NCBI GenBank assembly: GCA_964579295.1
Contig: CAZOGK010000003.1
Coordinates: 124,001 to 188,000, forward strand
Length of the DNA: 64,000 nucleotides
From: JAAYYY01 sp964579295
Lineage (GTDB): Bacteria > Chloroflexota > Anaerolineae > Promineifilales > Promineifilaceae
Direction of reading: 5' to 3'
Position numbers and translations under genes: made by a program. Below, piece by piece: positions 7,870-16,436 of the stretch (the first letter of the stretch is position 1; each line of letters opens with the position of its first letter). Below the pieces are notes generated by a model. It was not told where the DNA came from. It saw only the letters and a program-made list of their open reading frames with translations, and did not search any database.

Positions 7870-9393
7870 ATGAAAGCACTACTGCAGAAACTCAACATCA
7901 CCGAGGTCAACGCCGGCGCCTGCACCGGCCCTGATAGCTGGCTGCAGGATCCGGCCGGCGAGCCGCTGGTCTCCTATAACCCTACCAATGGCGCAGCGCT
8001 GGCGACGGTCATCATGCCGACGCCGGTTATCTACGACCAGGTCGTCAGTGCTGCGGTCGCTGGCTTCCGCAGCTGGCGCCATTTACCGGCGCCACGACGG
8101 GGCGCCGTCGTCCGCGACCTGGGCGAGCGTCTGCGCGAGCTGAAAGAGCCGCTCGGCGACCTGGTCAGCCTGGAGATGGGCAAGATCCGCGCCGAGGGAC
8201 ATGGCGAAGTGCAGGAGATGATCGACATCTGCGATTTCGCCGTCGGCCTCTCGCGCCAGTTGTATGGGCTGACCATGCCCTCCGAACGCCCTGCCCATCG
8301 CATGTATGAGCAGTGGCACCCGCTCGGCGCCATTGGCATCATTACCGCGTTCAACTTCCCCGTCGCCGTCTGGTCGTGGAATGCGGCCATAGCGGCTGTA
8401 GCCGGCGATACGATGATCTGGAAGCCTTCGGAGCTGGTCCCGCTCTCGGCCATTGCTGTGCAGCACATCGCTAACGAGGTCATGGCCGACCACGGGCTGA
8501 CGGGCATCTTCAATTTGGTCGTGGGCACGGGCGCGACCATAGGCCAGCGCATAATCGAAGATCCACGCCTGCCGCTAATCAGCTTTACCGGTTCTATCCC
8601 CACGGGGCGACACGTGGCTCAGACAGTCGCCGGCCGCCTGGGGCGCGCTATTCTGGAGTTGGGGGGCAACAACGCCATCATTGTCGATCGCCACGCTGAC
8701 CTGGACCTTACCACGCGCGCGGTCGTCTTTGGCGCGGTCGGCACTGCCGGCCAGCGCTGCACCAGCACGCGCCGCCTCATCGTGCACAAAGAGGTGGTGG
8801 ACGAGCTGGTAGGCCGCCTCAGCCGCGCCTACCAGCAGGTACAGATAGGCGATCCGCTCGCCGAGGGCACGCTGATGGGCCCGTTAATCACCCGCCAGGC
8901 CGTAGACGAGATGCAGGCGGCGCTGGAACAGGCGCAGGCTGACGGCGGCGAAATTGTCACCGGCGGCAGCGTGCGCTCCGACCTCGGGCCCACCTTTGTG
9001 GAGCCGGCCATTGTCGTCATGCCAGAACAGACGGCCATCGTCACGCGGGAGACCTTTGCCCCTATCCTCTACATCCTGCCCTATCAGGAGCTGGACGAAG
9101 CGATGACCATGCATAACGCCGTCAGCCAGGGACTCTCCAGCGCCATTTTTACCGATAGCCTGCGCACGGCCGAGCAGTTCCTGTCCGTGGCCGGCTCCGA
9201 CTGCGGCATTGCCAACGTCAATATCGGCACCAGCGGCGCCGAAATCGGCGGCGCGTTTGGCGGAGAAAAAGAGACGGGCGGCGGGCGTGAATCGGGCAGC
9301 GACGCCTGGAAAGCTTATATGCGCCGGCAGACAAACACCATTAATTGGGGGCGTGACCTGCCCTTGGCTCAAGGGATCGAGTTCGGCGAGTAG
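7870..9393 (+). CDS. ALDH7-type aldehyde dehydrogenase (aminoadipate-semialdehyde-like)
   Basis: 507 residues, NAD(P)-dependent aldehyde dehydrogenase. Motifs are FNFPVAVWSWN (near 156), the glycine-rich FTGSIPTG, ELGGNNAI with the general-base Glu, and the catalytic Cys in GTAGQRCTSTRRL (near 297). The C-terminal GGAFGGEKETGGGRESGSD block is diagnostic of the ALDH7/antiquitin branch, which oxidises alpha-aminoadipate semialdehyde in lysine breakdown. No other lysine-catabolic gene is adjacent, so the substrate is inferred only from family. Ribosome site GGAAGG lies 8 bases before the ATG. Confidence 0.9.
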   Translation: MKALLQKLNITEVNAGACTGPDSWLQDPAGEPLVSYNPTNGAALATVIMPTPVIYDQVVSAAVAGFRSWRHLPAPRRGAVVRDLGERLRELKEPLGDLVSLEMGKIRAEGHGEVQEMIDICDFAVGLSRQLYGLTMPSERPAHRMYEQWHPLGAIGIITAFNFPVAVWSWNAAIAAVAGDTMIWKPSELVPLSAIAVQHIANEVMADHGLTGIFNLVVGTGATIGQRIIEDPRLPLISFTGSIPTGRHVAQTVAGRLGRAILELGGNNAIIVDRHADLDLTTRAVVFGAVGTAGQRCTSTRRLIVHKEVVDELVGRLSRAYQQVQIGDPLAEGTLMGPLITRQAVDEMQAALEQAQADGGEIVTGGSVRSDLGPTFVEPAIVVMPEQTAIVTRETFAPILYILPYQELDEAMTMHNAVSQGLSSAIFTDSLRTAEQFLSVAGSDCGIANVNIGTSGAEIGGAFGGEKETGGGRESGSDAWKAYMRRQTNTINWGRDLPLAQGIEFGE

Positions 9394-9496
9394 GCGCTGC
9401 CGGCTGTCGCTTCGCCCGCGGAAGAGACCCAGAGCCTGAGATTGACTGGAGGCAAGGAGCGCCAGGCGCCGGTGGAGCCGCCGAAGTCGGGCGCGG

Positions 9497-10864
9497 CTAC
9501 TGGTTCGGACGGGGGTATGGAGGCGGCTCTTCCGTCGGCGTCGGCGTCGGTGGGGGCGGTGGGGCCGTGGGCGGCGGCTGCGTCGGCGGCGTCGTCGCGG
9601 TGGGCGGCGGCGGCGCTGTAGGCGGTGGGGCCGTGGGCGGCGGCTGCGTCGGCGGTGGTTGTGTGGGCGGCGGCGGCGGTATCTCGGTAGCGTCTGGCTC
9701 ACCCGGGCCGGTTGGCGTGCTAGTTAGCGTGGCCGTAGGGAGAGCGCCGGGCGGTCCGCCGAGCGCCGGCACTGTTGCCGTCGGCGTTGGCGCGGTTGCC
9801 GTAGGTCGCGGCGTACGGGTTGGCCGCCGCGTTGCCGTGGCTGTCGGCGAGGGCGTCTCGGTGGCGGTCGCCGTCGCCGTTGGCGTGGCGCTTGGCGCCG
9901 GCGTCGCCGTGCGCATCGATTCGGGCTGGCCGGGGGCAGCGACCATTAGCTCGCCGGTGGTAAGCGTCGTGGTAACCGATTTGCGCGTGATAGAGACTGT
10001 GCCTTCCTGCACCGTCACTTCCGTCTTACCGTCCTCGGCGACAAACAGGACAAAGCGCGTGCCGGTAACGCGGACAAACAGCGCGGGCGTCTCCACCATG
10101 AATTCGACAGTCTCGCCGGCCACCGGTTGCACGCTCACCTGCAGGCGGCCAACGTGATGGTACAGGTAGATGTCGAAATAACGCTCCTGTTGTGATAGCT
10201 GCCTGACGCCGAGAGCGGTCTTCTCCCCCAGTGTAATGGTGCTGTGCTCGAAAAAGCCCAGCGCCAGGCTGGAGTCGGCTCCAGTGCGAACGATATCGCC
10301 GTTACGCAGATCGATCGGCTGCACCGCCAGCGCCCGGCTGGCGGGCGCCAACGGCTGCATAGTAGAGCCGCGCTGGATCCCTACCTCCCCCTGGATGAGA
10401 GAAGCGACTACGGGCGCCGGCGGCCCTGGACGCTGCCATTGCCGTACGGAATAAATAGATATGATGAGAATCACGACGGCAAACGCCACCGCCAGGGCCG
10501 GCCGAAGCGCCGATTGCGAACGGCTTCCCCCCAGCCAGTCTACAACCTGTTGCCAGGGTGTGCGCCAGCCAGTGGCCCCGAACCCGAACCGCTGCCTGGC
10601 CGCTCCACGCGCTCGCGAAGACGCCAGCGCCAGCCGGAAAAGCTGGCGCGCCTGCATCCGGGCTTCCCGCGAAGGCTCCTGCCAGAGATCGGCGGCGATG
10701 GCTGCCTTGATTTCTTCAAGCCAGCTCACATCCGCCTGGCAGGGGCCACAGCCGGCAAGATGATTCGACACCTGCAGCACAGCCAGAGGCTGCAACTGCC
10801 GGTCGCTGTAATCCGCCAGCTGCTCAAACCCGGGGTGGTCGCTTCTCTCGTCCATCGTCTTCAC
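9497..10864 (-). CDS. FecR-domain anti-sigma-like membrane protein with Pro/Thr tail
   Basis: 455 residues. Residues 1-60 contain a zf-HC2 anti-sigma zinc motif (H35-x3-C39-x2-C42). A membrane helix spans about 120-140. A FecR domain follows outside the membrane (about 185-310: NGDIVRTGADSSLALGFF, RVTGTRFVLFV). The last 135 residues are almost entirely Pro, Thr and Ala, probably a wall-spanning or glycosylated stalk. It lies 43 bases downstream of an ECF sigma factor, so I infer that it holds the sigma factor at the membrane and transmits an envelope signal. The start is GTG 10864 or ATG 10855; neither has a strong ribosome site. Confidence 0.85.
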   Translation of the reverse strand: MKTMDERSDHPGFEQLADYSDRQLQPLAVLQVSNHLAGCGPCQADVSWLEEIKAAIAADLWQEPSREARMQARQLFRLALASSRARGAARQRFGFGATGWRTPWQQVVDWLGGSRSQSALRPALAVAFAVVILIISIYSVRQWQRPGPPAPVVASLIQGEVGIQRGSTMQPLAPASRALAVQPIDLRNGDIVRTGADSSLALGFFEHSTITLGEKTALGVRQLSQQERYFDIYLYHHVGRLQVSVQPVAGETVEFMVETPALFVRVTGTRFVLFVAEDGKTEVTVQEGTVSITRKSVTTTLTTGELMVAAPGQPESMRTATPAPSATPTATATATETPSPTATATRRPTRTPRPTATAPTPTATVPALGGPPGALPTATLTSTPTGPGEPDATEIPPPPPTQPPPTQPPPTAPPPTAPPPPTATTPPTQPPPTAPPPPPTPTPTEEPPPYPRPNQ

Positions 10865-10907
10865 ATCAACAGAGGGATCTAAGGCCCATAAAATACATAA
10901 TTAGGAC

Positions 10908-11471
10908 CTATTCCTCTCGGCCCATCAGCTTGCGCAGCTTCTCCAGGCAGCGGGCCCGTGTTGGGCCAATAGAGCCCACCGTCATTCCCATCAGGCGAGC
11001 AATTTCAGTATAAGAAGGGTCGGCACGATCCTGGTATAGATAGCGGAGCAGGCGCCGGCAGCGCTCGCCGAGCCGCGCCAGTGCATCCTGTGCCTGGCGC
11101 TGCTGCTGATACTGAAGGACCAGCTCTTCCGGGGTCATCTCCTCCGCGACATCGGGCAGCTCCGCCGGGTCATAGCTCTCGGTCCGCTCGTGTTCGGCCC
11201 CACGCCGGCGGTCCCAGGTAGCGCGGCGCGCCGTGGTAACCAGCCAGGCAGCCACTCTCTCCGGCTCCTGCAGGGTTGGCAGCTTCTCCAGCAATGTGAC
11301 CCAGACGGTCTGGAAAACGTCTTCCGCCTCGGCCGTCGTTAACCCATAGCGAAGCGGAATGGTATAGACCAGCCGCTCGTAGCGCGCCACCAGCTCGTCC
11401 CAGGCTTCAGCTTTATCCTGCCGGCACGCCGCAACCAACTCGGCGTCGCTACATTGTCGAAACGAAACCAT
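10908..11471 (-). CDS. ECF-family RNA polymerase sigma factor
   Basis: 187 residues with the two-domain layout of extracytoplasmic-function sigma factors. Region 2 is at about 20-92 (AWDELVARYERLVYTIPLRY, AEDVFQTVWVTLLEKL, VAAWLVTTARRATWDRRR). An acidic linker follows, then region 4 at about 125-182 with a helix-turn-helix (YTEIARLMGMTVGSIGPTRAR). There is no region 1.1 or 3. It is co-directional with, and 43 bases from, the FecR-like anti-sigma gene, the usual sigma/anti-sigma order. Autoregulation is likely, but I cannot point to its promoter. Confidence 0.93.
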   Translation of the reverse strand: MVSFRQCSDAELVAACRQDKAEAWDELVARYERLVYTIPLRYGLTTAEAEDVFQTVWVTLLEKLPTLQEPERVAAWLVTTARRATWDRRRGAEHERTESYDPAELPDVAEEMTPEELVLQYQQQRQAQDALARLGERCRRLLRYLYQDRADPSYTEIARLMGMTVGSIGPTRARCLEKLRKLMGREE

Positions 11472-11606
11472 CGATCTCGCTAACCCTTCAGGGGTGGGCG
11501 CTCTCCTCTGTTCTTCTCTGTCTGGCAGATTGGGATTGTGGAGCAGGACGCGTGTGAAAGCAACTATTAGTAGGTTACTCTCTGTCAGCCAGGGGAGCTA
11601 CGCTGA

Positions 11607-13874
11607 TCAGTCGCCGGCGCGCGCCGCCACACCGTGCTGGCGCAGCGTCAGCGCTACCCGCTCCGGCGTCAGCGGGAAGTCGTGGAACCAGACGCCGGTG
11701 GCGTCATAGAGGGCGGCGACGACGGCCGGCGCGTAGGGCAGGTATGGCATTTCGGCCATGCCGCGCGCGCCCCAGGGCCCCTGTGGATCGGGAAACTCCA
11801 GGATGACGGAGCGGACTTCGGCCGGGATATCCATTATCCCCGGGATGAGATAGGTGCTCAGCCGCGGGTTGAGGATGTGGCCACCCTTTAGCTGCATATT
11901 CTCCGTCAGCGCGTAGCCGTGCGCCTGGACAACGGCCCCTTCAATCTGGCCCTCGACCAGAATCGGGTTGATTGCCTTGCCCACATCGTCGGCGCAGACA
12001 ACGCTGCCCACGTAGATATGACCCGTCTCTACGTCTACGGTGAGATCGACCACTTCCGCCACGTAGCCATAGGTAATATTGGGCATGCTGCGGCCCGTTT
12101 CCGGGTCCAGCGGCGTGGTTGGCCGCGGTACGAAGCGATGGTGCGCCGTTGCCGGCCGCTCCTCGCTCTGCCAAGCGGTCAGCGCCTGTTGCACCGCGCC
12201 GCGGATTGCGTTGCCCGCCATCCAGGTCATGCGCGAGGCCGATACCGAGCCCGAGTTACCTGTCTCCGCCGTATCCGACAGGATCATCTCCACCGCGTCC
12301 ACGGGCACGCCGACAGCTTCCGCCACCATCTGGCGGAAAGCGCTGTGCGCGCCCTGCCCCACCTCGGCGCCGGCATGACGCAGCACCACCCGCTCGACGG
12401 CCGCGCCGCCATACAGGGTCACCGTAGCCTCGCACGCTTCCGGCGCGCCAAAGCTATAGCCAACGTTCTTGAAGGCGCAGGCGAAGCCGCGCCCCTGGCG
12501 CAGTGCGCCCCTGGGGCTAGGCAGCGTCTTGAATGCCGGCAGCGCCATGGTGCTGGCGGCGCGTTCTGGCTCCGGCCGCGGCCAGGCGCCAGGCTGCCAG
12601 CCGGCGGCGTGCGCGCAGGCTTCAATTACCGGTCCCATCGTCACCCCCTCCGGCATAGTCGACTGCATGACCAGCTCGCTGCCTTCGCGCAGCACGTTCT
12701 TCAAGCGCAGCGCAACCGGGTCCATACCTAGCCGCTCGGCCAGGCGGTTCATCTGGCACTCGGCGGCAAAAGCGCCCTGCGGCCCGCCAAAACCGCGGAA
12801 GGCGCCGCCCGGCGTGTTATTGGTGTAGACGGCGTAGCTATCCACGTGCGCGTTAGGGATCTCATAAGGGCCGCTGACCATCAGGTGAGCGTTGCCCAGC
12901 ACCTTGTTGCTGGTGTAGTTATAGGCGCCGGCGTCCAGCACGACTTCGCTCTCCACCGCCGTTATCTTGCCCTCTCGCGTCGCGCCCCACCGCGTGCGAA
13001 TCGTGGCCGGGTGGCGCTTGTGGTGGCCGACAATACTCTCCTCGCGCGACCACTCAATGCGGATCGGCCGGTCGATACCCCGCTCGTGCAGTTTCATCGT
13101 CGCCAGCGCCAGCACGATCTGGACCGACATATCTTCGCGCCCGCCAAAGGCGCCGCCAATGGCCGGGTAGATGACGCGCACCCGGTCAGCGGACAGCTGG
13201 AGGGCGTGCATGATCTGCTCCTGATCTTCGTGCGCCCACTGCCCGCCGACGACGACCGTGATCCGGCCCGCCTCGTCGATAAAGCTGACTCCTGCCTCCG
13301 GCTGCAGATACGCATGTTCCTGCACCGGCGTCCGGTAGATCCCTTCGACAATGACGTCAGCCGCCGCCCAGCCTGCCGCCATATCGCCCTTGCGGATACG
13401 GTAATGGGCATAGGCATTGCCTTCGTCACGCTCGGCATGGATGAGAACATCGTTGCTCATGGCCGCAAACGGGTCGGTAACCACCGGCAGCTGCTCCCAC
13501 TCGATGGCAATCAGTTCCGCCGCCTGGGCGGCCGCGTGCTCCGTCTCGGCGACAATCATGGCGACCTGGTCCCCTTCCCAGCGGCTGACGTCGCAGCCCG
13601 GGCGGCTGCTGCCGAGTCCAACCAGCACCGGCTGGTCAAAGAGAGTCAGTCCATACTCGTTGTTAGGCACATCCTGTGCCGTAAAGATGGCGACGACGCC
13701 AGGCACCGCTTCCGCCGCGGCCATGTCCATGCGCACCATGCGCGCGTGCGGCTGGTTACTGAACAACACCTTGGCGTGCAGCAGATTTTCCGGCAGGATG
13801 TCGCCCGGATAGAGCGCTGTGCCAGTTACTTTGCCAATGGCATCAACCCGATTGAGCTTGCTTCCAACGGCCAT
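11607..13874 (-). CDS. molybdenum-cofactor subunit of a xanthine-dehydrogenase-type hydroxylase
   Basis: 755 residues from ATG 13874, which has AGGGTG upstream; a GTG at 13922 would add 16 residues. It is the large subunit of the xanthine oxidase family. VGSKLNRVDAIGKVTG opens it, GGAFGGRED and AFRGFGGPQGAFAAE bind the cofactor, and the catalytic Glu is in ARGMAEMPYLP near the end. The FRGFGGPQ form matches purine and aldehyde hydroxylases rather than CO dehydrogenase, which has AYRGAGRPE. It is the last gene of a unit whose first genes encode a nucleoside-type ABC transporter, supporting a purine substrate. Electrons should pass to the upstream FAD/2Fe-2S subunit. Confidence 0.92.
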   Translation of the reverse strand: MAVGSKLNRVDAIGKVTGTALYPGDILPENLLHAKVLFSNQPHARMVRMDMAAAEAVPGVVAIFTAQDVPNNEYGLTLFDQPVLVGLGSSRPGCDVSRWEGDQVAMIVAETEHAAAQAAELIAIEWEQLPVVTDPFAAMSNDVLIHAERDEGNAYAHYRIRKGDMAAGWAAADVIVEGIYRTPVQEHAYLQPEAGVSFIDEAGRITVVVGGQWAHEDQEQIMHALQLSADRVRVIYPAIGGAFGGREDMSVQIVLALATMKLHERGIDRPIRIEWSREESIVGHHKRHPATIRTRWGATREGKITAVESEVVLDAGAYNYTSNKVLGNAHLMVSGPYEIPNAHVDSYAVYTNNTPGGAFRGFGGPQGAFAAECQMNRLAERLGMDPVALRLKNVLREGSELVMQSTMPEGVTMGPVIEACAHAAGWQPGAWPRPEPERAASTMALPAFKTLPSPRGALRQGRGFACAFKNVGYSFGAPEACEATVTLYGGAAVERVVLRHAGAEVGQGAHSAFRQMVAEAVGVPVDAVEMILSDTAETGNSGSVSASRMTWMAGNAIRGAVQQALTAWQSEERPATAHHRFVPRPTTPLDPETGRSMPNITYGYVAEVVDLTVDVETGHIYVGSVVCADDVGKAINPILVEGQIEGAVVQAHGYALTENMQLKGGHILNPRLSTYLIPGIMDIPAEVRSVILEFPDPQGPWGARGMAEMPYLPYAPAVVAALYDATGVWFHDFPLTPERVALTLRQHGVAARAGD

Positions 13875-13931
13875 CGTTACACCCTGTGTAAAGCTGACCG
13901 ACGCTTCGTAAGCGTCGGTCACCTGAATTAA

Positions 13932-15422
13932 CTAGCTCGATTCGATACGCTGTGCCGCTTTCTCGACCGCTTCGATAATCTTGTAGTAGCCTGTGCAGCG
14001 GCACAGGTTGCCGGCAAACGCCTGCTGGATATCGGCCAGCGCCGGTTGCCGCTGCTCTTCCAGCAACTTGGCGCCAGCCATCAGGAAACCGGGAATACAG
14101 AAGCCGCACTGCACAGCGCCTGTCTCAATAAATGTCTGCTGCAGGGGGTGCAGGTCGTCCATGTCGTCGCCAACGGGGCGAATGCCCTGCCGCCGGCCCC
14201 ACTCTGCCAGTCCCTCTATCGTCCATATCGTCGCGCCGTGGGCGCGGATGGCCGGCACCAGGCAGCTCATGACGGCCATGCCGTCGAGATAGACGGTGCA
14301 GGCGCCGCACTCGCCCTCGGCACAGCCTTCCTTGGCGCCCGTGGCCTGGCCAGCCTCGCGCAGCCAGTCCAGCAGTGTGACATTCAAGCCGCCGGCCGCG
14401 CTGATAGGGTGTCCATTGACCTGCGCCGTGATGGGCGTCGCGTCGTCGAAACTGCCCACGACCCCATTCGCCGCGGGGAAGAGTCCATGCGTGTCACCCC
14501 AGAGCATCACCGGCCGCTCCACCCACTGCTCGCGCTCGGCGCCGTCGCGCAGCGTTTCCAGCGCCCGGCGCACCATGACCCGCACCATCTCCTGGCGATA
14601 GTCCGCGCCGCCGCGGATGTCGTCGATGGGAGTGGCCGCGCCGGCCGCCAGCTCCGCCGCGCGCGCGATCACGCCGTCAGCCAGCGTCTTGCCGCTCAGG
14701 AACGCTTCCGCTTCCGGTGCACTGATGATCGTCGGTGCTACACTGCCCAGCGCTATCCGCGCCTCGCGCACCGAGGCGCCGTCAAAGTCGAGGATAACGG
14801 TCAGATGGACCACGGAAATCGCCTGGGCGCGGCGCAGGCCCAGCTTGACGAACAGGCCGCGCGCCGTCGCCGGCAGGGCGCGGAAGGAGATGTCTACCAG
14901 CATCTCATCCGGATGCATCACCGTTTTGCGCACCCCCTGGTAAAAGCGGCGGATAGGCACAGTGCGGCTGCCGCGTGCCGAGGCCAGCGCGACGACGGCG
15001 TCCAGCGCCCACAACGCGGAAATCGTGTCATTAGCCGGGCTGGCGGTAACCACGTTGCCGGCCACAGTCGCCCGGTTGCGCAGCTGCGGCGAGGCAATCT
15101 CGGCCGACGCCTGGGCCAGCGGCAACGCCCCCGCCACAATCGCCGGCGAGGCGACGACCTGGTTGTGCGTCACCAGCGGCCCCAAGTGAATGACGCCGTT
15201 CTCCTCGACCGTGATCTGGGCCAGCTCCGGCAGCCGGCTAATGTCGATGAGCACGTCGACACCGGGCCGGGCGCGCCGCGCCAGCTCTAGCAGTAGGTCG
15301 GTTCCGCCCGCTACGAGGCGAGAGCGGGCCCCGTACTGGCGCAGGAGCTGCAGGGCAGCGTCTACGGATGCCGGGATTTCATATCGGGTCAGGAGTTGGC
15401 GATGTTTCTGAATCTCGTGCAT
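13932..15422 (-). CDS. fused FAD-binding and 2Fe-2S subunit of the molybdenum hydroxylase
   Basis: 496 residues. The N-terminal 290 residues are a CoxM/XdhB-type FAD domain (SRLVAGGTDLLLELARR near 31; ASPQLRNRATVAGN near 107). The C-terminal 160 are a CoxS/XdhC-type domain with two 2Fe-2S clusters (CAEGECGACTVYLDG; QCGFCIPG with CRCTGYY). The FAD-then-iron-sulfur order is the reverse of the 2Fe-2S-FAD order of eukaryotic xanthine dehydrogenase. The ATG at 15422 starts the conserved sequence; further upstream frame only shadows the permease gene. It transfers electrons from the Mo subunit to an external acceptor. Confidence 0.92.
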   Translation of the reverse strand: MHEIQKHRQLLTRYEIPASVDAALQLLRQYGARSRLVAGGTDLLLELARRARPGVDVLIDISRLPELAQITVEENGVIHLGPLVTHNQVVASPAIVAGALPLAQASAEIASPQLRNRATVAGNVVTASPANDTISALWALDAVVALASARGSRTVPIRRFYQGVRKTVMHPDEMLVDISFRALPATARGLFVKLGLRRAQAISVVHLTVILDFDGASVREARIALGSVAPTIISAPEAEAFLSGKTLADGVIARAAELAAGAATPIDDIRGGADYRQEMVRVMVRRALETLRDGAEREQWVERPVMLWGDTHGLFPAANGVVGSFDDATPITAQVNGHPISAAGGLNVTLLDWLREAGQATGAKEGCAEGECGACTVYLDGMAVMSCLVPAIRAHGATIWTIEGLAEWGRRQGIRPVGDDMDDLHPLQQTFIETGAVQCGFCIPGFLMAGAKLLEEQRQPALADIQQAFAGNLCRCTGYYKIIEAVEKAAQRIESS

Positions 15423-15466
15423 AACATTCCAGCTTGTGCTTCCAGGTCTGGGGGAACTGGTCCTCT

Positions 15467-16432
15467 CTACAGGCCGCGCTCGCCGCGGATGTAGGGTAGA
15501 CCGAGCGCGGCCGGCGCTCCGAGCCGCTTGCGTGCGGCGGCGCGCGCGCCGATGACCAGCGCCAGAATTGTCAGGATGTACGGCGTCATTTGCAGAAAGA
15601 AGCCCCAGTTGGAGTTGATGTAAAGCGGATTGACCACCCCGAAGAGGATGCGCGGGCCCTGCAGGTCGAGGATGCCGCGGCGCAGCGCGCCAAAGAGGTA
15701 GGCGCCCAACGCGGCCCGCAGCGGGCTCCACTGGGCGAAGATGACCAGACCTACGGCAATCCAGCCCTGGCCCGACGTGGTCTGGCTGCTGTACCAGCCC
15801 GGCGAGACGGAGAGGCTGATCGTCGCGCCGGCCAGACCCGCCAGGACGCCGCCGACAAAAGTGTAGAAGTAGCGCAGGCCATAGACGTTAATGCCCATCG
15901 TATCGGCGGCTTCCGGCTTCTCGCCGACCGCGCGTAGGTGCATGCCCGGCCGCGTCTTGTGGATGTAATACCAGGCCAGCGGTGTGAAGAGGTAGCCGGC
16001 GTAGACGAGGACGCTGTGGCCCCTGAAGACGATAGGGCCGACGAAGGGGATGCTGACCAGCAGCGGGATGTCGAAGCGCGGCACCAGCGGCGGGTTCTGG
16101 CCGGTGAGACCTTCGCCAAAGACGAGCGCCAGCCCCGTGCCGAGGAAGGTGAGCGAGAGGCCGCTCACCACCTGGTCGGCCTGGAAGTGGATGGTAACCA
16201 GCCCGTGTGCCAGGCTGAGAATGCCGCCGGCCAGCATCGCCGCCAGTACGCCTGCCCACACGTTGCCGCTCGACAGGGAGACGCTGAAGCCGGCCATGGC
16301 GCCCAGCAGCATCATCCCTTCAACGCCGAGGTTGAGGATGCCGCTGCGCTCGGCAAAGATCTCGCCGATGGCGGCAAAGAGCAGGATAGTGCCGGTTGCC
16401 AGCCCCGCGTGCAAAATGACAATAGGATCCAT
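15467..16432 (-). CDS. ABC transporter permease, nucleoside/BMP type (second permease)
   Basis: 321 residues, about 8-10 membrane helices, branched-chain-permease superfamily. GEIFAERSGILNLGVEGMMLLGAMAGF near residue 23 is the hallmark of the YufQ/NupQ-type permease of nucleoside importers. It starts 4 bases after the stop of the first permease and precedes the molybdenum-hydroxylase genes. It forms the channel with the partner permease and is energised by the double ATPase. Confidence 0.92.
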   Translation of the reverse strand: MDPIVILHAGLATGTILLFAAIGEIFAERSGILNLGVEGMMLLGAMAGFSVSLSSGNVWAGVLAAMLAGGILSLAHGLVTIHFQADQVVSGLSLTFLGTGLALVFGEGLTGQNPPLVPRFDIPLLVSIPFVGPIVFRGHSVLVYAGYLFTPLAWYYIHKTRPGMHLRAVGEKPEAADTMGINVYGLRYFYTFVGGVLAGLAGATISLSVSPGWYSSQTTSGQGWIAVGLVIFAQWSPLRAALGAYLFGALRRGILDLQGPRILFGVVNPLYINSNWGFFLQMTPYILTILALVIGARAAARKRLGAPAALGLPYIRGERGL

Positions 16433-16436
16433 GCTT

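Noticed and set aside
9540..9700. Tandem-looking GGCGG/GTGGG repeats, considered as minisatellite or CRISPR
   Set aside because: They are the codons of the Pro/Thr-rich tail of the FecR-domain protein; units are irregular and there are no spacers.
12846..13931. 361-codon plus-strand frame opposite the molybdenum subunit
   Set aside because: Antisense shadow of a well-conserved gene.
15423..15731. 103-residue N-terminal extension of the FAD/2Fe-2S subunit
   Set aside because: It lies inside the permease gene in another frame and has no FAD-domain similarity; the conserved protein begins at 15422.
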